Notes under the pieces: model-generated
Databases searched by the model: none
What the model was told of the DNA's origin: nothing
What the model saw: only the letters and a program-made list of their open reading frames with translations
Translations under genes and position numbers: made by a program
From: Onthophagus taurus
Taxonomy: Eukaryota > Arthropoda > Insecta > Coleoptera > Scarabaeidae
Reading direction: 5' to 3'
NCBI RefSeq assembly: GCF_036711975.1
Contig: NC_091976.1
Span: 18,476,001-18,540,000 of the forward strand
DNA length: 64,000 nt
Shown here: one piece after another, positions 23,061 to 35,830 of the stretch
Layout of the letters: each line of letters begins with the position of its first letter
Numbering within the stretch: the stretch's first letter is position 1

Positions 23061-24320
23061 GGTTCTACAGTTTATTTCACCAAAACGTAGATATTAAGCT
23101 CGACGTAGGCAAATACCCCACCGGTACCAAAGAGGGTCTTTGCATTAAATATTTAAAAGAGAAAAAATGAACCGCACACGATGATGGTAGACTTTTGATA
23201 AAGGGTCGACATTGTAGGGGTTTTTGGGGGGTGGACCCAGTACTACTATGGAGACTCGGCGAGGGTCTTCTTGTCCTCACGTAAGCTTCCTTCGAAGGAT
23301 CAAGTCTCCGAGAGATTTGCCACACATAATCTTCACGTCCAATATTATATTTCTGCTAAGAAAAGATGAAACATAAAGAATAAAAAATCAAAAAGGATTC
23401 AAATAAATTGAAAAAGGGATGAAAGGAATAATTAAATTTGTTATAATATGAGATTGGATTTTTTTATTAGATGAAAAAAAATGGATACAAATTTAAAGGT
23501 ATTTTTCTGGTGGGGGAGATTTTCAACATACATAAAGAGAGGGTATAGCTCCTTTATCCGGGGCTATTCCCGGGTCGACACAGTAATACCACAGGAAGCT
23601 GGCCAGCCCTGATAACGAAGGATAGCCCGAGCCCATCAACCCAAGTCTCCTCCTGTAGGATACGAGAAGAGATAGGACGGGAGACCCCCACGTTTTTCGA
23701 CAGGGGGACGTCCAGACCTAACACCTTAGCGCGAATATTTGATCATTTTTATCGTTGTGGGGGACTGTTCCTCCTACATTGTGGCGGATCAGCAAATATT
23801 TACACCGACGTCGTCTCATGAAATAAAATAACCCGAGCTGTACGTCATATTATGTCGTAAGAAAATCCTCCGAAAACATCAAATTATCTTTAAACAAGTT
23901 AGACAAGAATAAATAAAAACATATTTATTAAATAAACCTCATTTTATCAAATAAAAGTTACCCCATTTTTAACAGGTGGTAAAAAAAATAAATTTGGGGT
24001 GAAATCGAGGTAATCGAAACCCTCCATATCGAAAGCGTTTACCTAAAAACACCCATTTCGGCTGTCAACAGTAAATCGGGTATTGTTAACGATTATTTTT
24101 TGCTTTTTGATTTTTTTGTTAGAAAACACTCTTTTACCGGTAAATTCCCGGGGCGGATTATTGGCCCTTAAACGACGGGGGGTGAAGTTGAACTGAATGA
24201 TCTATGACACTTGAACGGTTCCGCGTTCAATTGTGCGACCATTAGGAAAGTGTGGGTTCCGTAACGACCTTATATTGGACGAGCTACCTGACTTTTACCA
24301 CTTGTAAAATCATCTAGATA
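23060..24320. other. GC-richer non-coding blocks
   Basis: Segments at about 23060-23340, 23500-23830 and 23990-24310 are clearly richer in G, C and CpG than their surroundings (for example CCGGGGCTATTCCCGGG near 23558). They have no long frame with a recognisable protein and no transposon motif. The role is unknown; conserved regulatory DNA or an unannotated untranslated exon are possibilities. Confidence 0.4.
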
Positions 24321-24709
24321 AAGATAATTTTTACAAATCACCAACCCCTATTGACTTTTTGAATACACTTCTAATCTAAATCAGATAAGAAAAAAATAGG
24401 TTACATCTATACAAAGGAGTTTTATTACTGTTTTAACATTTTCTTTTATATAATTTCTATTAATACTTATACTTTTAGAGTATTGGATTTTTTTTATAAA
24501 GTCAAAACAGTTACATAGGCATTTTGTTAAGTTTTGGAAAATTCGACTTTATCAGTTAGCTGCTTTATTTCAAATCACCTAGCTCCAAGGTAGTTAAATA
24601 ATGTGTGTATGACACTGGTTATGAAACGAGTAAAACTACCCACTGTGTGCCTTTCTTGGATGTAGTTACAAAGAGACGCGATCAAGCAGCACCTCCAAAA
24701 GAGAGACTA

Positions 24710-25871
24710 CAGGTAAATGACGTTTTACGCCGGGGTTCCGTTCCGCGAGACACCGGCGTAAACAAAATCGGCGTAAAATGAACACAAATATAATGGACGA
24801 TATAAGGTTAGGTTAAATGTCAAAATTCTAAGAACTATCTAACATGACATGTTTATTTAATATATATCCTATATACATATATTCAAAATAAATAATAATC
24901 TCTTGATATAAATAATGAAGTTTTTAAAATAAATACTAACTCACTAGTTCATCGGTACTAAATTAAAGTCTCACACTTTTTTGGAAAAAGCATCGAATTT
25001 TATTTGCGTAAGGTCGAACGGCAGCTGGACACTTCTTTTAACATTTGCGGTTCGATTGTAATCCCCATCTATCTCAGAAAGCTCACCTGTTAATCGTTAA
25101 AGGATACGAGTTAGATCATCCGTTTTTAGGATCATTTTCTTTCTCATCCTCCTCTTCTTCTTCTGGATTTTCTGATTGAAGGCGATCATATGCCTCGATC
25201 AACTTTTCTAATTCTTGATTTGAGAGTGGTTGGTCATGCACGTCTAACAGTTCGGTCACATCTTCAGTTGTTACGTTTTCGACTCCACATTCGCGTGTAA
25301 GCCTGATATCCTCGTTTATGTTAATGCTATTTACCACTTCTACACTTGCACCTTGTATAAATTCAGGAAAAAGTTTACGCCAAACGCCGTTTAAACAATT
25401 GTTTGTCACTTCGTCCCAAACAGACTTTTAGATTATTTATTCCTTTTAAAATGTCGTATGATCGCCAATAATCTTTGACGGTCCCATTGGAATTATTATC
25501 TAACGCCTTAATCATTGCTTTTAATGTTATGCGGAAATAATACGCTTTAAAGGTAGAAATTACACCTGATCCATGTGTTATAAAACGAAGGGTGTGTTAG
25601 GGGGCATGTAAATTACCTTGACATCCAATCCCGTGTCTAAGGTGTCAAGATTTTGCTGATGTCCTGAGGCATTGTCTAATAGGAGGATTGCTTTCTTTGG
25701 AAGGTTATTTCGGTCACAAAATTTAAGCACAGTAGGGCAAAAATAATTTTTAAACCAGTCTGTAAAGGTTTCCTGAGTGAATCTCCTGGGGAATCCCACG
25801 CTGACGCCGACGCCAACCGGCGTAATTGTGAATCAGCGTAAATCGAACCGGCGCAAAACGACGTTTACCTG
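24710..25871 (-). mobile_element. Tigger/pogo-type DNA transposon relic
   Basis: The element is flanked by TA on both sides (24708-24709, 25872-25873). Inverted ends of about 24 bases, CAGGTAAATGACGTTTTACG on the left and CAGGTAAACGTCGTTTTGCG as the right complement, continue into CGCCGG-rich sequence. The interior carries minus-strand remnants of a pogo/Tigger transposase. The length of 1162 bases shows loss of the N-terminal DNA-binding half. Confidence 0.87.
25116..25799 (-). pseudogene. Tigger-type transposase remnant
   Basis: Piece 25578-25799 contains KKAILLLDNASGHQ (second catalytic Asp) and VKVIYMPPNTPFVL, followed by a stop and an HMDQV remnant of the expected P-M-D-Q. Piece 25116-25409 contains TNNCLNGVWRKLFPE and a C-terminal acidic tail like those of Tigger/Jerky proteins. 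The two are joined by frames with stops. The CENP-B-type DNA-binding part is missing. Confidence 0.78.
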
Positions 25872-25879
25872 TATTTGAA

Positions 25880-27640
25880 TTCAGATTATTATTAGTCACT
25901 GCGGAAAGAATACAAACCTTTTCCTTTCTGGATTCTGGATTCGCGGGAAAGCAGGTTGTACCGCAGCAGCACTTTGACCTCAGCAGATTCCTTGTACTTA
26001 CTTCCCTCTTTTGGTCAGCATTAGGGTCCTTCCAGCCATATTACCTTGGAGGCAAAGGCTAGAATTTGTCCTGGTTGCGCTGCCCTGATTCCACTCATGA
26101 GAATCTGGATATCTATAAAAATGGATAACCTTACTGTTTGGAGAGCTACGCAGTCGCATAGAATGTGTTCCGCCGATTGCTCCTCCTCACCACATCCTTA
26201 ATTAAGTGCTTCTGTAGATGCCAGTGTCCAGTGATTAGACCTATGACCAAATATAGGTTCTTCCTGGACAGCCTCATAAATAAAACTGCTCGTTTAGGAT
26301 CAGGGTACATCAGAGCCTCCTTGGCTTGGCGACATCCTGGTGTCCTGTCCCAGTAAGTTAGAAACTTCTTACGTGTTTCCTCTTTTTGAAGCTCTATTAA
26401 AGACCTTATTGTTGGGGCGATGAATGGTTCTGGCGATCCCGGAGGTTCGCCTGCAGCTTTCCTTGCCAACTTATCCATCATGTCATAAAGTTTATTTTCC
26501 GTATGACCCTTTATCCAGCAGATCGTAATCTCATTGCTAGCGGCTGCTTCACAAAGATTGTTATGGCAGTCCTCAAGCAACGAGGATGAACAGCGATACC
26601 ACCCGAGCGAAAGGAGGGCTTGTCTGCAATCAGAATATATTATAATTTTTTTTGTTACTAATTTTCTTGGAAATTTCCTCAGCCGCCAGAGAAATGGTTA
26701 CCAGCTCCGCTTGGAGCGCGGTGGGCCAAATTCCCAGCGGAAGCACCAGAGCCAGTTTCCTTACGAGATCCGTCCACCCATAATTGGAGGACAGTTTCGT
26801 CAGGCATGGCTTGTTCTCCTACCTTTATTTCATACGGTCGTTCGAAGATAAAACGCATTGGAATGATATCTACCCTGCCATTCAGGAGCGGCTGTTTGCT
26901 ACATGCCTCCTCCCATAGCTGGCTGGATTTTCCACATTTATAAAGCCATTTATCCTGTGTATCCTATGTTTCCTGATTCTTTGTTCTTTGTCTTTCTCTT
27001 TTTTCCTCTCTTCAACTGCTCTCACTTGTTGGCAACTGATATCCGGCAGATTCTTTTGGTTTCTTTTAGCCGCTCTCTCTCTCTCTCTTTTCGTGTCTTT
27101 TCTTTATTTTACTCTTTTTCTTGCTTAATCTTATTTGGAGATAAATGTTAAAAATATCTAATTATCACTACTTGCCATATTCAGTAAATATTATTTTTGT
27201 TTGTTCTGTTGGGTCATTTGGCAGAGATCGCTTGTACGATAAAATGATCCATTTGCTGATTCTGCTTACTGTTTAAGTTTAAGCTTATTATAGTATAAGT
27301 TTATTAGTTGCTCGACTAACAATTGACAATGGGATTTTATGTATATATTTTTGTTCTTATTATTTTTTTTTTTTTATTGTTTTTTTTCTTCTTGTGTATC
27401 TTATATAATTTTGTATTTTTATCTGTGGCAATAAATTGTAAATAATTTATCGTTAGCCACTCGCAGCCGGATCATTGTTGCTATCACCGCCTCCTCAACG
27501 TGATAATTGAGAGGAGGAAGGCACAGTACATTCTCCATTACTGCTGTTGGTGTGGTTATCATCGAGCCTGTAACGTAGAGACAAGCCAGACGTTGCAATT
27601 TTTGTAATTGCAAAACAATCGTTTTATTTCTAACTCTTGG
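25880..27640 (-). mobile_element. Non-LTR retrotransposon relic with RNase H
   Basis: From 27613 downwards the minus strand reads LQKLQRLACLYVTGSM (end of the reverse-transcriptase region), then IPMRFIFERPYEI, a VLQLWVDGS start of RNase H, DCRQALLSLGWYR, ICWIKGHTENKLYD with the RNase H histidine, LARKAAGEPPG, and SRKNLYLVIGLITGHWHLQK with a zinc-knuckle-like tail. This order fits Loa/I/R1-like elements that carry RNase H. Frameshifts and a pyrimidine-rich low-complexity tract (26980-27120) interrupt it. Confidence 0.75.
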
Positions 27641-28400
27641 CCTACATCATGATTAATGATAACATCATAATCAAGTTACGCTAACCCATGTCGTATCTAC
27701 ACATGGGCTGGCGTAATCAACAAGTATTGGTGGAAAAACTGCCACATACACTTCACCAGAATGCTCACCAATTTCTTAGAACCCTAATTTATAAGAAGGA
27801 AGATCACTTTCTTGCGCCTTAATGCCGCGTATAAAATATTTTACACTGCACTAATGAAAATGTTGTTATAAGTGGTGTATGTGTATGGACGTATATGAAC
27901 AGAGAGAGTTCATGAGAGTGTAACAAATGTGATATATACCATATTAATAGATACACAATAACTTATTAAAAACAGATTATCGCCAAAAACAACTCCAGAA
28001 ACAAATCAACCTTGATTTTGTTAGGTAAATGAGGAATTCAGCTTCGTTGATTTTACGCTGGTCAACTTAAGAATAGAAAGAACAAAGTTAGTCATCCGTT
28101 GTATATTGACTACTTGAAGCAACATGCACAAAAACTATATTCGTCGAAAATTGGAATGAAATTTGGCTTGGTCGAATGTGTAATCTCCATCTAAAACAAG
28201 ATATAGTTGTGGATGAGTGTTACCTTGCGGAGTTAGGATTGGAAATGTAATACAACATCTATAATCCACCGTAACTTATACTTACCTGGAAAAGACTTAC
28301 CCGGATTGCTTTCTTGATCATACACACCCAATCATATACCGAATTCAATATAGCATTACTAGTGTCAAGGCAAGTTCCCGTCGCTTGCACAAAAACGGTT
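27641..28400. other. Spacer without recognised gene
   Basis: No convincing frame on either strand. It may include the 5' part of the preceding retroelement. Confidence 0.35.
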
Positions 28401-28408
28401 TCCAACTG

Positions 28409-28830
28409 TTAGAAAGATCGTTCAATCTTGTCTCGTAACACTAACTTTACACCCCTATTCAGCAACTTCCAATGATTTTCCACATGCTCCGAATACTTTT
28501 CCGAATGCCGAAGCGATATACGCTGGAATATCTCATCGTAAGCGAGTCTAGCTACATGAAGAGTTTTAATAAGAGTCCTTACACCTTCAAGACCCATATT
28601 AACAAACGCAAAGAAACGAATCAGATAGCTACCAAACCAAGCCTAATTGTTTAAAACAGGTGTGTCAATAGAAGGTGAGATTAACTTGACTACGAAAGAA
28701 AAAATCCTTTACAGTCACCGACTAGGTTAACCATTTTACCCGTGCTTGCTTGAATTTCATAATATGACATCATGCCATTTAGAGCACTGGGCAGAAATTC
28801 CATTGCATCAATATTTAGTATAACCATAGC
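28409..28830 (-). pseudogene. Unrecognised coding-like relic
   Basis: Two minus-strand open pieces look protein-like rather than random. The upstream piece (about 28680-28830) contains NIDAMEFLPSALNGMMSYYE and ends at a stop. The downstream one (28409-28597) contains LIKTLHVARLAYDEIFQRIS and NRGVKLVLRDKIERSF, and beyond its stop the frame continues with sense for some 30 codons. The composition is mixed and amphipathic, unlike the AT-driven frames nearby. I cannot name the family. It could be a broken host gene, an unknown transposon protein or an old integrated sequence. Confidence 0.4.
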
Positions 28831-30100
28831 AAAGCTTTACTATTAGTACTAAAATTGCTTTTATTGTTATAATGTGTAATATATTATAAATTCACAAGAC
28901 AATATAGTAATGAGGAAGACAATAAAGACCTCCTGGCAATGAAATCGTCAACATAACTAACGTCAACAAAAAAACGCAGAATCCTTTGCTCTAATTTGAA
29001 TACTTGAAAATACTACAAATTAGAATGAATTAGAACAAAATAGGAGAACATCCACTTAGACAGCATTACGTAGCTGTTTAAAAACACAAATTTTTGACCC
29101 TGTCACGAAGTTATCAGGCATGTTCCTCAAAGTTGAAAATAGAAAATAAATCTCCAATAAAAACGTTGGTACATCTTAATTGCGCACAACTGAATGAACA
29201 AATATTGTGTGAATTAGATAGTTTATAAAGAATGAAAACCACTTATAATTTTCCACAATGTCATTAATTAATATCTTTTTGTTATTATTGATAGCTGTGA
29301 AGAAATGTGTGTTTCATAGAATTTTCTTTGAAACCATATCACGGAATTTTTTGTTTTTAACTAAGTTAACACATTGCATAGGAATGTTATGTGAATAATT
29401 ATTAATGTATTTGAGTTATTTCTCTATATGTATATATTTTACACTCTGAACAATATCAAATTGATCCTATAAATTATGGAGAGCGAATATTGTTATAAAT
29501 TAAGTGTGAGAACTTGCAAATCAGAAGAAAATGGAGGGAAAATAGGTAAGGCAACCATAAAGATATACAATGCAGATATTTAATTCGTTGGAGAGAAGGG
29601 CACAATTTCCACAACATTGGTGATTTTGGCCAAAAACGACAATGTTGTTCGGCTCGTGTCGCAACCCAATGGTGTTGTTGTCAAAGACTCTTAATCTATT
29701 ATTTCCAGATCAAAAACTTGATAACTTATGAGTTAAGTGCCTTCAAAGTAAAGATAAAGTAATAGATTTTTTATTGAATATACAAAAACAAGTACTTAGC
29801 TGACAACACGCCTTTATGGACCTTAACAGGAAGATGATAAAAGATGATTTCCAATTATATTATTAGTATTGGTAAGATGCAATACCATAATCCACAGATA
29901 TTTTAATATCTCCCAATATACATTTAAAATATTAGGATATCTTTTAGTTGAAAATGTTTTAAATTACATTTTTTTATCCCCATCTATTTTGCAGGATTAA
30001 AAGATTTAGACTCTATTAAAAAATAAAGTTGAACAGTTGTGCTTTTAAAATCAGCAACATCATCGTGAACTCATTTTCGAAAAATAACGAGAAGCAGACG
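28831..30100. other. Spacer without recognised gene
   Basis: AT-rich; no frame or repeat stands out. Confidence 0.35.
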
Positions 30101-31060
30101 AGAGCGTCCAGAGCGGGTTGAAATTTCCTTTTTTCAGGACGCCGCACACAAAACACCCTTCCGGGGGAGAAATTTGTATAAAAAATAATCCGATCGGGCG
30201 AAGGGTTTGCGGCTGAATGGAGTGTCGGGCTTTATTTACAAGAGGGATGGTACGGACACTTTAGGGGGCCAAAGGGTTAGTACTATAGGGAGAGAGAGAA
30301 ACTGGGGATGAACGTATCTCCCGAAATCGGGATCCCAAAAAGGGATAATAATATCGAGGTACCGTGTAAGTGGACTATTATCAATTACCTATACCCAGAA
30401 ACGTTTTGACCTTATTTTTTTTAGTAAGATATTTGTATCCGTTAAGTTAAAATGATTTATTGGTAGATTTAAAAGAATGAAAATCTTTTTTATTATTGAT
30501 GTTAAGATTGTAGTATATGTAGAAAATTGGTATTTTTATCGAATAACAACCCCCTTAAGTCCACCCACTAAGAATCGACCCCTCGGTTGGTTGAATTGTG
30601 TCGAAGACGAGGGGGTTGGTTTTATGTTAGATGGCCACTCCCTGGTCCAGTGAAGTTCGCATCGTCGAAGTTCCCCCAGGAGCACATTTATAACAGAGGA
30701 TCATACCAGTCAAAAATGGAAATTCCGAATCCCCCGAACTATACGATCGTTGGGCCCTCCTCAGCAGCCACCGTACAGATTTCATACGGTAAATTATAGA
30801 CAGCAGTCGCGTTCGCTCGGAAATATTGCAGCCATTTACCCTATTATCTCCGGGAAGCGAAAGTACAACGGGGGGCGCCCGGAATCGGGGATTCAGCCGT
30901 TACACGGTCCGATTTTTATATTCCGCCTCGATTTTCCGGGAAACGGGTAGGACGTAAAAATATAAACAGGATATGGACTATGTTTCTCATTTCTTTTATC
31001 GCTCGATTCCGGTCGACAGGGTGGTTTTTAACGACCTTATTTTCCAACTTATCCCATACA
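30100..31060. other. GC-richer non-coding blocks
   Basis: Segments 30100-30400 and 30540-31060 are rich in CpG and in runs of G or C (GGGGGAGAAATTTG, CGGGGGGCGCCCGG). Short open frames there have no recognisable product. They are similar in character, not in sequence, to blocks at 23, 37-39 and 46-47 kb. Confidence 0.4.
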
Positions 31061-31539
31061 TTTTTATTTTACTCGTAAAATCAGACAATTTACTACTTAT
31101 AATTTAAATTAATCTAACAGATGAGTTTATATTATCAAAAATTAGGTTTTAACAATTAAAATGTAAACATTAAAGGTATTAATTTTAATGCTTTAATTTT
31201 TAATAATTTCTGAAATCAGTTGTTGGTTTAGCATTACATCAAATTGTTAACCTTATTAAATCAAATAAATATATTTATAATTGTTAGCAATATAAACCAC
31301 ATTTTCGCCCTTTGTACTGGACCCTAATATTATGGTTTACCTTATAGTTCGGTATCACACCCTTAATCCCATTTATGAGTCCTCGTTTGACAGCACAGGC
31401 GAGTGGACGTGTCGAGTGTGTCGAACGTGATAGCAAATTCACCCGCAAGACCGGTATTTTTATTAAATCATCTTGTGACGGAAGATTGGTAGGTAAGAAT
31501 AGACTACCCTGAAGAAAATACTGCAACAAAGCAATTAGA

Positions 31540-32260
31540 TAACAACAAAAGAAAAAGAAATGAATTGTCACCTCCTGTATCAGAAACGCAAACGTGTTAC
31601 TCATGGGATCCTAAAATCCTATTACAAAACAACAAATATTATCCATTAACAACCACCCAAACAGACGAAACAGATGATCAACCAACTCCTGTAAAATCTC
31701 TTAAAATTCCACCAATATGTTTACATAACGTAATAAATTATCAAGAAGTATTAAAAGATATTAAAACAAAAGTAAATAAAGAATTTACAACTAAATATGC
31801 TAATAATAAACTAAAAATAAATTTAAATGTTATCAACGACTACCGTAAATTAACAAAATTTTACACCGTAGAAGGCCTTGAATATCACTCCTTTCAAGAC
31901 CCTAATTCAAAACATATGTCTGGGATTATAAAACATTTACCCATATCACTAACTGAATAAGAGATTTCCAATGAACTACAAAGCCATAAACTACCTATTA
32001 TTAAAGTTACTAGATTACTTAACAAGAACAAGCTACCAATACCAATATGCACTGTCGAATTGAAACCAGATGAAAACGCCAAAGATATATACAGTATTAA
32101 TTCAATTTTTCAGGAAACCAGGAAACATACCACAATGTCATCGATGTCAAGAATTTGGACCAGAAATTACTGTTGCAAACAGATGAAATGCGTTAAATGT
32201 GGAAAAAGCCATTTAACCAAGAACTGCGTAAAGGATAACAAAGAAATTATAAGCAATTAA
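31540..32260 (+). pseudogene. Retrotransposon ORF1 (gag-like)
   Basis: A basic KRKR start leads into LKIPPICLHNVINYQEVLKD, the opening of the PRE_C2HC-type domain of Jockey gag proteins. Then come YHSFQDPNSKHMSGIIKHLP and a stop at about 31958, continued by LPIPICTVELKPDENAKDIY. A frameshift in the CHRCQEFG knuckle follows, then MKCVKCGKSHLTKNC. Family role: RNA binding and particle formation. Confidence 0.75.
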
Positions 32261-32573
32261 AAGCAAATTATAGAGCTTGTACGGTTCACCAAAACTTACA
32301 ACAACGCAATGCACCCAGACGAAAACCACCCCTTACTCAAAACGCTAATATGAATCTTCACAAGCAAACAAATTTTAAAACAACAAAACATACAACACCA
32401 AAACATAAACACTAGTTCCACATCTAGTTCTAACAATAGTCCTAGTCCTATATCCTCATCCCTAACATTCACAATTACAGATACTATTATCAAGTTTCTA
32501 AGAGATCTCCTTACACCAGTAATAACACAAATTAAACAATTCATCGCAAATTCCCTACTTCCTAACCTTACTA

Positions 32574-34561
32574 ATGGATAATAACAGCCGAATCATACAA
32601 GATATCACCGTTATGAACTGTAACGCAAACCGAATAAAGAATCAACATACGGAAGTCATTGAATTTCTCTATCGTCATAACATCCAAATAGCTTGCATTA
32701 CTGAAACACATTTAAATCAAAGTGAAAGATGCAACATACCAGGATACAACCTATACAGAAAGGACCAGAATTCTACAACAACTGCCGGTGGAGCTGCTAT
32801 TTTAGTTAAAAAAGGAATACAGCATGAAGAACTAGAATTAAATGGTATTCAACATCTAGAAGCAGTTAGCGTTAAAATAAAAACGATAGCTAGTACCAAC
32901 TTGAATTTAGTTTCCGTTTACAAGCAACCAAACAAATCGCTGATACAAAACGACATAACATGTATATTTAACTCTAATACTCCGACTCTTATGATAGGCG
33001 ACTTAAATTGTAAAAATAAAATATGGGGATGTCGTACTAATTTTTGGTGAATCTCTGGATCGTATGGATAATTCCCAATTATTGTCGATTGTAAAGAAGG
33101 AATAGATCAAGCAATTTCCAATTACACAAATAATATATGTGAAAGTGTAAAATCATCAACAATTCCCTATAGAAAACGAAATTGTAAATCTTTTCAAATA
33201 GTGACACCAGCTGCAATATTAGAACTAATAAAACAAAAGAGCAGACTGAGACGAGAATGGCAACAAACGAGTACCCGTGAAACCAAAAGCGTGATAAACA
33301 ATTTGACACATCATATTAAAAAAGAACTCAATTCATTTCGCTTTGAATGTTATCAACAACAAAGAATACATGAAAGAAATAATCCTGGTAAGTGGAAAAC
33401 AACAAAAAAACTAATACAACACAAGGAGAATATAGGTCCTATCAAAGATGGACAAAATACACTTTATTCGGATACTGAAAAAAGCAATCTATTTGGCGAT
33501 TACTTGGAAACGGTTTTTTTCCCTTCTACAACAATTAAAAATACGGACAGATTAAATGTATTAAATTATAATGAAAATCATATACCAGTCGCTAGTGAAA
33601 TAGAACGATCACCCGATGAAATTAAACTTATCAAACAAAATCTCCCTAAAAAGAAATGTCCGGGGTATGACTTGATCACAAATGAAATTTTAAACCAACT
33701 TAGTAATAAAATGATAGTACTTTTAACAACACTTTTCAATGGCTGTCTGAGAAATGGGTATTTTCCAGATAAATGGAAGCATGCCCAAATCTTGGTTTTT
33801 CCAAAACCCGGAAAAAACCACAAACAAGTAGATAGTTATCGTCCGATTAGTTTGCTAGTGGGTCTATCTAAAATCTTGGAAAAAGTCATTCAAAACCGAC
33901 TGAAAACAGAATTATTGTCAGAAAAGACTATCCCGCCATATCAATTTGGATTCAAAGCTAAACACTCAACGTGTCATCAACTGCAAAGAGTTACTGAAGC
34001 CATCAAAAGAGGATTTGAAGGGAAACAGTATACAGCAATAGTTTTCCTGGACTTTGCCCAAGCGTTTGATAAAGTCTGGCTGGAAGGCTTAAAATACAAA
34101 CTGCTACATTTAAAGCTATCACCATACCTAACAGCTATATTATTTTCCTTCCTTGAAACACGAACGTTCCAAATTAAAATAAACAACGAACTATCAGGAA
34201 TTGAAACCTCAAAAAGCCGGAGTACCTCAGGGTAGCGTATTTGCACCAATGCCTATTCAATATATACGTTCACGATATTTCAACCGTCTGAAGAATGCTA
34301 TCAATGTTTGCAGACGACACCGCAATAATTAGAAAGAACAACAATATTACTAATACAACCAAGTCAGTACAAAATGATATAGATATCGTATGCAAATGGG
34401 CTAATAAATGGGGAATTGTAGTACCCTATCTCGATACCAGACTTCACTGGGGTTTTCCCATTAATCAAAAAATTAATGAAGCTAATGTGCGATTAAACCA
34501 ACTATATCCTCTAATAAACCGAAGATCACAATTCAAAATAGAGTGCTCACTTTTACTGTGA
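32574..34561 (+). pseudogene. Retrotransposon ORF2 (endonuclease and reverse transcriptase)
   Basis: The endonuclease start is MNCNANRIKNQHTEVIEFL with ITETHLN and, later, LMIGDLNCKNKIWG. A deletion near 33050 removes the end of this domain. The reverse transcriptase runs from 33201 to 34235 (KKCPGYDLITNEIL, FPKPGKNHKQVDSYRPISLL, VFLDFAQAFDKVW) to a frameshift near 34215, then FADDTAII at about 34305 as the active-site box. A further deletion precedes a C-terminal scrap ending 34561. Confidence 0.85.
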
Positions 34562-35575
34562 AGGAGCAACATATTATACCCGTGGACAGACGGTTCGACG
34601 TAAAAGAAAACTGCGACAAGATTTAGTCACCAATAACATCAGTAGTGAAGAGGAGACAACTGATTAACCTCATACAGTACGATGCAATAAAACATTAATG
34701 TTAAATATTACAAATATTGTGTATAACATTTAAAAATGTTGATCCAATAAAAGCTGAAATTAATAAAAAATCGCATTTATAAAAAAAATGAAACTTTTGT
34801 TATCAGTAATATGAAACAAAACTAAGCTGTGCTTATAATTACTGCAAAACCCGAATTGTCTTGTTTTAGCCACAACATTAAATTCTAAGCAGATATCCTA
34901 CATGTGGCAGAGACATGACACTATAATAAGAAAGGAAAATAGTAACATCCTTTTGTTAATTCTATCATAATCAATAATAGTAGTTGAGTAAGAAATAACC
35001 TGACTTTATTGCGAATGAGACCTAGGTTTATAGGAGACCCATATAATTATCTCTATCATTAAATGGAGTTAGAAGGGTTTCTTAATAATTGATAACATTC
35101 GAATACCCATCTCTTTGTAATTTTAAACATTAACTCCTATAGTCTCTTAACGTCATAGCGCCTGTAATCGTCAGCTGTACACCAATAGTTGTAAATGAGT
35201 TAGGTAAGATAGGAAGTAAGTAAAATAAGGAAGTAAATAAAATGAAAACTATTGAGGAGTGGTCTGAAATGTTGCGAAGAGGTATAACTTTAAAATTATA
35301 ATCGTTAATGAGCTAAATTATTCTTTCTTCGGAACAACACGATTATATGTTTTTAACAACGACCATTGATATTAATGAAAGAAACCAGAAGATACTCTAC
35401 ATCCTGCCAGAGATCCCACCAAGATCACACAACCAAAGTCATCAGCACTTCATTGATCATCGTCCCACCGTGTCTGGATTCACATTGTCCATTCCATTTT
35501 AAATCAGTCTCATTAATCTAAACTAGTTATTGCTCAAAAATTAATGTCATTCATAATCGCCTAAAAGCATTCGAG
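34562..35575. other. Spacer without recognised gene
   Basis: AT-rich. The first 120 bases may be the 3' tail of the retrotransposon. No other feature seen. Confidence 0.35.
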
Positions 35576-35576
35576 A

Positions 35577-35830
35577 TATGTTGCATAGAAAAATGCTTCG
35601 AATACCCTGAACAGCTATACAGATCAATGGAGCAAAATTATTTTAAACTATTAAGATAAGAAAGATATCTAATCTAGGGCATATTCTTAGAGGAGACAGA
35701 TACAAAATCCTCCAGCTTATACTGAAAGGTAAAATCGAGAGATGCAGTGGAATTGGAAGGAAGCAAATTTCATGGACAAACAACTTGTCAACGTTGTAGA
35801 AACTTTATATGTCACCGAAAGAAGAAAAAG
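35577..35830 (+). mobile_element. RTE-like retrotransposon C-terminal scrap
   Basis: Plus-strand frames read KMLRIP, then KISNLGHILRGDRYKILQLI, then KGKIERCSGIGRKQISW. This matches the C-terminal R-M-L-R-I-P-W-T ... YLGH..R ... L.QLI..GKI.GKRG.GR...SW pattern of such elements. Confidence 0.7.

Larger units (their letters stand above)
31380..34561 (+). mobile_element. Jockey-clade-like non-LTR retrotransposon, broken
   Basis: Two-ORF organisation on the plus strand: a gag-like ORF1 with a zinc knuckle, a short spacer, then ORF2 with endonuclease and reverse transcriptase. Frameshifts and internal deletions (near 33050-33150 and after 34400) inactivate it. Upstream limit uncertain (31350-31550); no poly(A) or target duplication was identified. 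Confidence 0.82.

Noticed and set aside
26903-27151. Plus-strand hydrophobic frame rich in Phe, Leu and Ser
   Set aside because: Pyrimidine-rich low complexity within a minus-strand retroelement.
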